NCBI RefSeq assembly: GCF_001591585.1
Contig: NZ_BCVE01000002.1
Location: forward strand, 124,001-188,000
Reading direction: 5' to 3'
Length of the DNA: 64,000 nucleotides
Source: Niallia circulans NBRC 13626
Lineage (GTDB): Bacteria > Bacillota > Bacilli > Bacillales > Cytobacillaceae
The notes under the pieces were generated by a model. That model did no database searches. It saw only the letters and a list, made by a program, of their open reading frames with translations, and was not told the origin of the DNA. The position numbers were made by a program, and so were the translations under genes. Below are positions 57,442-64,000 of the stretch, piece by piece. The stretch's first letter is position 1. Each line of letters starts with the position of its first letter.

Positions 57442-59001
57442 CTACTTTTCATTTGGTTTGATATCAGTAAAATAGTTCTTTACAATATTTTCTAAGTCAT
57501 TTGGCAATTTATATCTTGAAGTACTTTCCCTGTAAGAAGCTTCATATTCTGAAAATACCTGTTCATACGGACGAATATTCCCTTTTAGAACGGGACCTTC
57601 CCCTTCTGTCATCTGACCTTGCTTGCCATTGCCTAATTTACCTGAATCCACTTCGACATTATCTTTTCCATCTGTTTTTTCCGGTACTGTTAATAATTCT
57701 CTGCTTCCGCTTCCGAATCCAGCTCCTGGGCCATTCCCATTCCCTGATCCACCAGCACCATTGCCTGAACCGGAGCCATTTCCTGAGCCTGATCCTGATC
57801 CATTGCTATTACCTGCACCATTACCCGAGCTGGAAGAACCATTATTTCCATTTGTTGAGTTGTCCTTATCATTCTGCCCTTGCTGACTACTGGTAGTTGT
57901 TTCTCCTGAAGAAGTTGTTTCATTATTACTTGAGCCATTGGCAACCGTACGAGACTTAGGGATTGTTATTCCATTTGCTAGACTTTCATCCTCCAGCTTT
58001 TTCCCTACCTGGTCAAGTTCTGCTTGCACAGTTTCTAATTGTTGCAGCAATTCCTCATTATTCAGCAATTCATCCATTTGTTTTAATAGCTGTTGAAGCT
58101 GTTCTTCTGATAATTGCTTATTTGCACCTGTCAATTGATTGAGAGCATCTTTTTGTTGATCTGTTAATTGTTTATATTGTTCGTTTGCTTTTTGTAATTC
58201 TTTCTGTACTCCTTCCTTATCTTTCTCTGAGATAGCCTTAGCGAGAGATTTCAAACCTGCCTCATTCAGCATGGATTCTGTCTGTTGGCGTTCCTTGCTT
58301 TTCTCTTGAATCTTTCTCTTTTGCAGCTGGAGCTCTTTCGCCTGTTTTTCCAATTCTGCAAAGGTTTTTTCGACCGTGTCCTTCTTTTCTAATTGCTTTT
58401 GGATTTGTCTTAGCTCTTTTCTCACCTGTTTATCTGTTTCTTTTTTTATCGCTTTTTCTAATTCCTTTTCCGCTTTAGCGATTGTTTTTATCTCATTCTC
58501 TTTTTTCTTGGCAGCTTCCATATTAGCTGATGGAAAAAACTGTAACAGTAGACAAATGATGAAACATACCATTCCTGAAAGAATAAATTTCGGATAAATA
58601 TATCTTTTCTTTCGGCTTAATACAGCTAGTTGTTTCTCTGTCATTTGCGCTATCGCTTGCTTTACAACTACTTGTTCGACCGCACCTTCACTATGTAGAT
58701 AGGAAAAGGCCGTCGTTGCATAATCATCGGCAACAAACTGATTATATAGTTTTACCGCTTGTTTTTCTGTTGGCCATTTTCTCCATAAACGGATGAGAGA
58801 AATGGAAACACCAAGACCCAGCACGGCGAAGAGATAGTATAATAAAAAAGGCAGAATAAAAAGATACGCCATTATGGAAAGGAGGAGAAATCCTCCTCCT
58901 ATAAGTGCTAGTAATAGGCATAGCTCTTTTGCAAGCAACTCTCTCACAATAGATTTTCTTACTGGTTTGAGCAATTCCTTATACTGCTGAAGATTTTCCA
59001 T
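57442..59001 (-). CDS. Membrane protein with coiled coil and Gly/Ser/Asn-rich segment
   Basis: A 519-residue protein of no family I can name. Two or three membrane helices near the N-terminus (about 25-70) and one at about 138-156 are followed by a long Lys/Glu/Gln coiled coil (about 165-345). Next comes a low-complexity stretch of Gly, Ser and Asn (about 365-440), then a short folded C-terminus ending YKLPNDLENIVKNYFTDIKPNEK. The layout suggests a membrane-tethered rod with a flexible linker. Its position between the ABC permease and MoxR genes is its only functional clue. Confidence 0.85.
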   Translation of the reverse strand: MENLQQYKELLKPVRKSIVRELLAKELCLLLALIGGGFLLLSIMAYLFILPFLLYYLFAVLGLGVSISLIRLWRKWPTEKQAVKLYNQFVADDYATTAFSYLHSEGAVEQVVVKQAIAQMTEKQLAVLSRKKRYIYPKFILSGMVCFIICLLLQFFPSANMEAAKKKENEIKTIAKAEKELEKAIKKETDKQVRKELRQIQKQLEKKDTVEKTFAELEKQAKELQLQKRKIQEKSKERQQTESMLNEAGLKSLAKAISEKDKEGVQKELQKANEQYKQLTDQQKDALNQLTGANKQLSEEQLQQLLKQMDELLNNEELLQQLETVQAELDQVGKKLEDESLANGITIPKSRTVANGSSNNETTSSGETTTSSQQGQNDKDNSTNGNNGSSSSGNGAGNSNGSGSGSGNGSGSGNGAGGSGNGNGPGAGFGSGSRELLTVPEKTDGKDNVEVDSGKLGNGKQGQMTEGEGPVLKGNIRPYEQVFSEYEASYRESTSRYKLPNDLENIVKNYFTDIKPNEK

Positions 59002-59008
59002 AGACTTA

Positions 59009-59854
59009 TCAACTTCCCTTTTTCATATTGGCACGTAAATTACGAACACTAATTGTTAGTGACAGTGCAATCACAATACAATAAGTAATAAGGTGGGCAG
59101 ACCAAATCGGAAACTTAATGCCTGTCAATTCTTTAATTTGTTCCGAAACAGTTGGTTCAAATATATCTGCAAGCACAATACCAGGATTAAACATGGCACT
59201 AAAGTATACAGATGGAACTTTTGCCGGAGTCGCAGAAGCATGAATATTCGCTATTTGAAAAAGGATAAGAGAAATAACTGCCGTTCCAGCCACAATAAAT
59301 AACGCAACACTATAGGTTGTCACCATACTAACAATTGTTTTGCGTATAAGGGTTGAAAATAAAACACCAAAGCTGCCAATGACAAGCATCGTAAATAAGC
59401 TGAAGAAAAATACTTGTGTTAACTGCGTTGGCGAAATCCCACCATATAAAAACACAAAACTATATATCGGAAGACTTGCTAAAATTAATAGTACTAAGTA
59501 CGAAATGGACGAAAGCAATTTGCCGAGAATAATCGTAAAGCTGCTTTGGGTGGTTGTTAAAAGAATACTTAAGGTTTGTCTTTCCCTTTCACTACTAATT
59601 ACCCCACCTGTCAGTCCTGGTGTAATAAATAAAACTAATCCTAATTGAACAAACGCCAAAAACATAAACATCAAGCGACTTTCCTGTGGTTTAAAAAATC
59701 CATTTGGGCTCGAGGTTCTGAGTACATACATTAAAGCAACCATCAGCAAGGTAAGCGCAAGCAGATAAAACAGAATTCCGACAAATGTTTTTCCTGAACG
59801 AAAACGTAGCTTTAGCTCTTTATTTAATACTGGATTCATGAAATAAGCTTTCAA
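59009..59854 (-). CDS. ABC transporter permease (ABC-2 type)
   Basis: A 281-residue integral membrane protein with about six helices, starting NPVLNKELKLRFRSGKTF and carrying the ABC-2 feature GGVISSERERQTLSILLTT. It partners the ATPase encoded immediately upstream, whose stop overlaps its TTG start. The TTG at 59854 is preferred because GGAGG lies 10 bases upstream; an ATG five codons later has none. Substrate unknown; ABC-2 systems mostly export. Confidence 0.9.
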   Translation of the reverse strand: MKAYFMNPVLNKELKLRFRSGKTFVGILFYLLALTLLMVALMYVLRTSSPNGFFKPQESRLMFMFLAFVQLGLVLFITPGLTGGVISSERERQTLSILLTTTQSSFTIILGKLLSSISYLVLLILASLPIYSFVFLYGGISPTQLTQVFFFSLFTMLVIGSFGVLFSTLIRKTIVSMVTTYSVALFIVAGTAVISLILFQIANIHASATPAKVPSVYFSAMFNPGIVLADIFEPTVSEQIKELTGIKFPIWSAHLITYCIVIALSLTISVRNLRANMKKGS

Positions 59855-60783
59855 GAGAATTCAACCTCCTTTGTAATCTCCATAAAGACATCCTCTAAAT
59901 TGCTCTCCATCTCTGAAAAACTAATAATCGGAATTTCTTTTTGAATCGCTGTTTTTAATAATTCTAGCTGCTCTTTATCTCCACCTTTAAAGAGGAACTG
60001 AATTGCTTTGCCATCTTCCAGCACTTCTATCTTTGTAATTCGTGGACTTTCTTCCAAAAATGCAATCGTTTTTTGTACATCAAATGTTTTGACATTAATG
60101 ATTTTTTCACTCTGTAATTGCTGTTGAATAGCTGAAACCGTTCCTTGCGCTACTAATTTTCCTTGATCCAAAATACCAATGACATCACACATTTCTGCTA
60201 GTTCTGGCAAGATATGTGAAGAAATCAGAATGGTCTTTCCCATATTCTTTAATTCTTTTAAAATCTCCCGCATTTCTATTCGTGCACGTGGATCCAATCC
60301 AGATGCAGGCTCATCTAGAATAAGAACTGCTGGATCATGAATTAAACTTCTGGCAAGACAAAGTCTCTGTTTCATCCCTCGCGACAAAAGATCAACATAT
60401 TCTTTTCTCTTATGAGAAAGGTTTACTAGCTCTAACAGCTGCGGAATTAACTTTTCTCTTTGTGCAGCCGAAATTCCATAGCTAGCACCATAAAAATCTA
60501 AGTATTCTTCTGCTTTTAACTGATCATAAACACCAAAGAAATCAGGCATATACCCTAACTGTTTTCTTACCTCTTTCGGCTGTTTGATGATATCTGCACC
60601 ATTTATCGTTGCTGTTCCAGAAGTAGGTGCTAATAAGGTAGCAAGAATGGAGAAGGTCGTAGATTTACCAGCTCCGTTCTGGCCGACAAACCCAAACACA
60701 CATCCAGCTTCAATTTGTAAATCTAATGGTTCAAGTGCTGTAAACTTCCCATACTTCTTGGAAAGACCTTTAATTTCTATCAT
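59851..60783 (-). CDS. ABC transporter ATP-binding protein
   Basis: A 310-residue ATPase: Walker A GQNGAGKST (about 34-42), signature LLSRGMKQRLCLARSL, Walker B AVLILDEPASGLDP, and H-loop ISSHILPE. The C-terminal extension (about 225-310) is typical of ABC-2 export ATPases. It overlaps its neighbours on both sides by 4 bases, so the three genes are coupled. Confidence 0.96.
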   Translation of the reverse strand: MIEIKGLSKKYGKFTALEPLDLQIEAGCVFGFVGQNGAGKSTTFSILATLLAPTSGTATINGADIIKQPKEVRKQLGYMPDFFGVYDQLKAEEYLDFYGASYGISAAQREKLIPQLLELVNLSHKRKEYVDLLSRGMKQRLCLARSLIHDPAVLILDEPASGLDPRARIEMREILKELKNMGKTILISSHILPELAEMCDVIGILDQGKLVAQGTVSAIQQQLQSEKIINVKTFDVQKTIAFLEESPRITKIEVLEDGKAIQFLFKGGDKEQLELLKTAIQKEIPIISFSEMESNLEDVFMEITKEVEFS

Positions 60784-63125
60784 TCTTTTATCTCTCCTTT
60801 CACCTTAACAGTTGGCAATTGCATGTATGGGTCTCCATTTGTTGCTTTATTCACCTTCAGCGTAATTTTTCTATTTTCATCCAAATAGTCGGCAATCTTT
60901 TGTTTCTCCAATTTGAAAAGATTTTTTACTTCTTCATAATTTCCTGTGCGTTTATTATAAATACTGTATTTCACACCTGGAGTTCCGCTTGCTTGTATCG
61001 TAATAGATTCAAAAGCAATCGAGCTATCTTCATAAGATTTCGGAATTCCAAGTGTATAGAGATACTCCCCATCTTCTAACGTAAAATCATTTTCTTGGAA
61101 ATTTTGATTATAGACAGTTCCTTTAATTACTGCTAGTTTCTGGTACATATCTCCTTCATTCAAGGTAAAAGGCCCAGGAAAATTATTGGCTATTGTAAGA
61201 GGCTCCATTATTAAATTAGTGCTGTTCTTCGTTACCTTTCCACTTGTTAAACCAACCTTGATGATATCCTCATTTGTAATTCCAATTAATAATGGATCTC
61301 CAGTTGTCACAGTCTGAAAATACTCCGTATTCAACACCAAGCCTGAAGCAACTAATTCTCTATATTCATTTAAATCATTTCCATTGTAATCATAAACATA
61401 GGAACCTTGATTCGAATCAGATGGTTTAGAAAAATACTTATGCTTACGAGAAACCTTAATTTTTTTTGTTTCTCCAGCAGCAAGAGAACCTAATTCGATT
61501 TTTTCCGTTCCCGACCATATAAATAGGTTGGAGAAATCATATGGAAAATGATTTGTTATGGAACCAGTAATCTCTTTTTCTGTTGTTTCAAACTTATGAC
61601 TGAATCCACCTTCTACTGGGATACTGGACTTGCCGTACATAGTACGACTGGACCAATACTCTACATCCGGAAAAATCACTTCATTCTTTTTAATTTTTTC
61701 CTTTGTAACGGCCTTCGTTTGTAATTCTCCATATCCAGTAAAAGGAATAGGAGTATACAAATTTTTATCATACATAAATGTAAAATCACCAGATTTATTC
61801 GATAAAAGAGTTGTAGCTTGATATCCAGATAAATAGTTATTGCTATATTGATAGACACCCATTTCATTAAATTGCGGATTTCTTATTTTATCCTTTGCAC
61901 CCGTTAGGAACACCGCAATCGATAAAAGAATCGATAAGCTCGGTATAATCCACCAAGCATGCTCCCGTTTGTCGATTCTTTTTAACACAACGTATAAAAT
62001 CGGCACAATAACAAGCAAATAACCTGTCAAAATAATTAATAATATACTAGTGGAAATAGTGGAGCTCTCGAAATATTCATTTGCTTGCACAAAACTATTA
62101 TAGAGATCACCAATTGGGTTACTGTTATATTGAGAATTATTGGCATGCTGCGAACTTTCAGCTAATAGTATTTTTTCTATCCAACTATTAAATCCGGACC
62201 AGCCAAGAAAACTGGAATCACTAAGTGAAAAGGAAGCTTGAATAATTTTTCCTTCACCGAGCTCCTTTTTCGCAATAATCGGCTGGTCATTATGTAAAAC
62301 AATTGCTTCTGCGCCCTCTATTAAGGTAGATTGATAACCATCTATTTTCGCTTGCTGTTTATTTTTTGTGTCTAGAACCGTCAAGGAAAAAGGTTCTTTT
62401 TTGCCAAGTGCTAGCGGCATCGATGTTTCTAAATGACCGTATGCTTGCTTTCCATTTGGTTGTGCACCAGTAATCAAAATACCTCCATTTTCAATCCATT
62501 TTTTTATTGCTTGCTGCTGCTCATCCGTTAATTCACTCAGTGAAAATTGATCAACCAGCAGATAGCTCATTGTTTCAAGCGCTAATGCCTGATCAGGTAT
62601 TTCTTCTTTGATCATTTCCGTTGTATAAATGGAATTACTAGGCAGCTTTCTTAAATCTTTAAATTTATCATATTGATCAGTAAGAATACCTAAAGTCTGT
62701 TCAGGGATAAGATTTACCCTTACTTCTTTTACTCCAGTAAAAGTTACTTCATCTCCATTCTGCCAGCTTCCGCGATATAATTTCATCTTTTTGTTAGCAT
62801 AATCTGTATCAGAAGAAATCCCAGGGATTGTGACCATATAGGTCTTCTTACTATTTGCCGGGATATCGACAGAAACTAATGTTTGTCCTCCAGCTTCATA
62901 GCTTGGAGAATAGGGAATTAATAAATCTCCTTTAAAGTCTTCTCCTGTATTTTCCATTGTAACTTTTAATTGAAATCCTCTTCCATCCATTACCTTACCA
63001 GCTAATCCAGCTTCTGTTGTGATTTTTATTGTGTCAGTAGAAGCAGCATTTGCTTCTTTGACAATAAAAGTAGTGGCCAAGAACAAGATAAAACATATAA
63101 TTATCACTTTCTTTACTTTTCGCAA
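60780..63125 (-). CDS. Large exported membrane protein, first gene of the ABC/MoxR/VWA operon
   Basis: A 781-residue protein with a signal peptide (hydrophobic 7-22, cleavage after NANA-like EANAAS near 27). Beta-rich extracytoplasmic domains follow, one of which (about 185-300) looks like a glutamine-amidotransferase-like fold (GGILITGAQPNGKQ). A pair of membrane helices lies at about 360-410, then another large domain to the C-terminus. The start is TTG with GGGGGA 8 bases upstream. Function unknown; it overlaps the ABC ATPase gene by 4 bases and so probably works with the exporter. Confidence 0.85.
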   Translation of the reverse strand: MRKVKKVIIICFILFLATTFIVKEANAASTDTIKITTEAGLAGKVMDGRGFQLKVTMENTGEDFKGDLLIPYSPSYEAGGQTLVSVDIPANSKKTYMVTIPGISSDTDYANKKMKLYRGSWQNGDEVTFTGVKEVRVNLIPEQTLGILTDQYDKFKDLRKLPSNSIYTTEMIKEEIPDQALALETMSYLLVDQFSLSELTDEQQQAIKKWIENGGILITGAQPNGKQAYGHLETSMPLALGKKEPFSLTVLDTKNKQQAKIDGYQSTLIEGAEAIVLHNDQPIIAKKELGEGKIIQASFSLSDSSFLGWSGFNSWIEKILLAESSQHANNSQYNSNPIGDLYNSFVQANEYFESSTISTSILLIILTGYLLVIVPILYVVLKRIDKREHAWWIIPSLSILLSIAVFLTGAKDKIRNPQFNEMGVYQYSNNYLSGYQATTLLSNKSGDFTFMYDKNLYTPIPFTGYGELQTKAVTKEKIKKNEVIFPDVEYWSSRTMYGKSSIPVEGGFSHKFETTEKEITGSITNHFPYDFSNLFIWSGTEKIELGSLAAGETKKIKVSRKHKYFSKPSDSNQGSYVYDYNGNDLNEYRELVASGLVLNTEYFQTVTTGDPLLIGITNEDIIKVGLTSGKVTKNSTNLIMEPLTIANNFPGPFTLNEGDMYQKLAVIKGTVYNQNFQENDFTLEDGEYLYTLGIPKSYEDSSIAFESITIQASGTPGVKYSIYNKRTGNYEEVKNLFKLEKQKIADYLDENRKITLKVNKATNGDPYMQLPTVKVKGEIKE

Positions 63126-63210
63126 ACTATGTTTCCCCCATTTTCTATTTTTTGGTTCTAATTAATAAACGATTGACAGTTGTTTCCTCCCTACAGTAAA
63201 TGACAAAAAT

Positions 63211-63238
63211 ATTATAATGTAATTTTACACTAATACAA
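63211..63238 (-). promoter_or_regulatory. Probable promoter of the ABC/MoxR/VWA operon
   Basis: Minus strand -10 TATAAT (63211-63216, perfect), 16-bp spacer, weak -35 TTGTAT (63233-63238). It gives a leader of about 80 bases. The rest of the gap (63239-63351) shows no gene. Confidence 0.5.
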
Positions 63239-63351
63239 ACTTTTTATACATATATATTTTTGAATATTACAAAATAAATGTCTCTCCTTCATTAGACGAA
63301 GAGACTGTTGCAAATGTTTTATGTATTAGAAACTATTTTTGGGAAGCATTT

Positions 63352-63384
63352 AAAAAAACTTCTGTAACCTTTTAACAGAAGTTT
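63352..63384 (-). terminator. Intrinsic terminator after the small membrane protein gene
   Basis: A 10-bp perfect stem (63356-63365 with 63375-63384), followed on the minus strand by a T-run (63352-63358). It separates the small gene at 63491 from the eight-gene operon. Confidence 0.85.
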
Positions 63385-63490
63385 GATTTTAATATTGTTC
63401 TATAATTATCGGTGCTAGTATTTTTTTGTAAAATACTCATTTCGCCTTCATTCAATCTTTAAAGGCAATTCAACTAACTTTGAACACAAG

Positions 63491-63757
63491 CTAGTTTAAA
63501 TGGAAAAGGATAAGGATACTAGTTGGTATTGCTATTAGAATGGCACCAATTATTTTCATGCGCAGGCCAGATAAGCTGCTTAAAAAAAGATTTTCTTCTT
63601 CTAGCGTAAGGAAATTTTCTCCTTCTGCTCCTTTCAATTTTTTGGCTGGTAAGGAATCACCTAGTTGAGCATAAGCATGATGCTGAACAAGATGACCCTT
63701 TACTGTTAAGACAACGCCTCCAATAAGAATAAGCAATACAACGCTTTGAATAATCAA
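63491..63757 (-). CDS. Small two-helix membrane protein, function unknown
   Basis: An 88-residue protein with membrane helices at the N-terminus (about 2-19) and C-terminus (about 67-86) joined by a hydrophilic segment (LPAKKLKGAEGENFLTLEEEN). I place the start at the TTG at 63757, since GGAGGG lies 7 bases upstream; a TTG 15 bases earlier would put that site inside the gene. It stands alone between terminators on both sides. Confidence 0.65.
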   Translation of the reverse strand: MIIQSVVLLILIGGVVLTVKGHLVQHHAYAQLGDSLPAKKLKGAEGENFLTLEEENLFLSSLSGLRMKIIGAILIAIPTSILILFHLN

Positions 63758-63844
63758 ACGTTTTCCCTCCAAAAAAAGATATTACTTTTATTATTATTCT
63801 TATCCTTATTTTTATTACGTTTTTGCAATAATTTAACATTCAGT

Positions 63845-63880
63845 TAAAAAAAGATGTCGTAAGCTTCCTTTACGACATCT
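63845..63880 (-). terminator. Intrinsic terminator after ftsY
   Basis: An 11-bp perfect stem (63852-63862 with 63870-63880), followed on the minus strand by seven T residues. It closes the ftsY transcript. Confidence 0.9.
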
Positions 63881-63897
63881 TTCCACCTAACTCTCTT

Positions 63898-64000
63898 TTA
63901 CTCTTCACTTTGCTCTACTAAGTTTGAAAATAATCCATAGACATATTTTTCTGGATCGAAGCTTTGGAGATCGTCCATTTTTTCACCTAATCCAACAAAT
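63898..64000 (-). CDS. ftsY: Signal recognition particle receptor FtsY (C-terminal fragment)
   Basis: Only the last 34 codons are in the window; the gene continues past 64000. The peptide reads FVGLGEKMDDLQSFDPEKY followed by VYGLFSNLVEQ, the characteristic C-terminus of FtsY, with GLGEKMDDL at the end of its GTPase domain. The partner ffh is 14 kb downstream rather than adjacent as in B. subtilis. Confidence 0.93.
   Translation of the reverse strand, partial: FVGLGEKMDDLQSFDPEKYVYGLFSNLVEQSEE

Noticed and set aside
57501-57896. Plus-strand open frames opposite the Gly-rich gene
   Set aside because: They arise from the low-complexity coding strand of 57442-59001 and have no ribosome binding sites.

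Overview
The window is 64 kb of a low-GC Gram-positive chromosome. Gene content, gene order and protein sequences match the B. subtilis-type core region running from ftsY to rpsB, so the source is a member of the Bacillaceae. Genus assignment (perhaps near Niallia or Cytobacillus) is only a guess. Almost every gene is on the minus strand, so the operons read from high to low coordinates. No rRNA, tRNA or CRISPR array was seen.

Reading in the direction of transcription, the window opens with the 3' end of ftsY (63898-64000) and a small membrane protein gene. Next comes a compact eight-gene block (63125 down to 51016): a large exported membrane protein, an ABC-2 ATPase and permease, a coiled-coil/Gly-rich membrane protein, a MoxR AAA+ ATPase, a DUF58 protein and two membrane-anchored VWA proteins. 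In B. subtilis ftsY is followed directly by ylxM-ffh, so this block is extra at this site. Between it and ylxM lie scars: an IS256-family transposase remnant, a 62-bp direct repeat of a Bacillaceae-type intergenic element, and a small gene interrupted by an amber codon.

From 49.8 to 37 kb is the conserved translation/secretion and housekeeping group: ylxM-ffh, rpsP-khpA, ylqD-rimM-trmD, rplS, lepB-rbgA, rnhB-ylqG-ylqH, sucCD and dprA. From 36.5 to 30.2 kb are topA, xerC, hslV, hslU and codY. The trmFO gene normally found between topA and xerC is absent here.

From 29.7 to 3.2 kb is the fla/che operon: flgB, flgC, fliE-fliK, flgD, a small flagellar-operon protein, flgE, swrD, fliL, fliM, fliY, cheY, fliO-fliR, flhB, flhA, flhF, flhG, cheB, cheA, cheW, cheC and cheD. 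Together these encode the rod base, MS and C rings, type III export apparatus, hook, GTPase/ATPase assembly regulators and a CheC/CheD-type chemotaxis circuit. A sigma-A-like promoter lies just upstream of flgB. An intrinsic terminator and a 543-bp gap separate cheD from sigD, then a small unknown gene, swrB, and rpsB with its own promoter and structured leader.

Non-coding signals of note are a hairpin between the Shine-Dalgarno and start codon of swrD, a 20-21-bp-period TCAGCC tandem repeat upstream of ylqD, a cre-like site at the sucC promoter, and a CodY-box-like palindrome at the dprA promoter.
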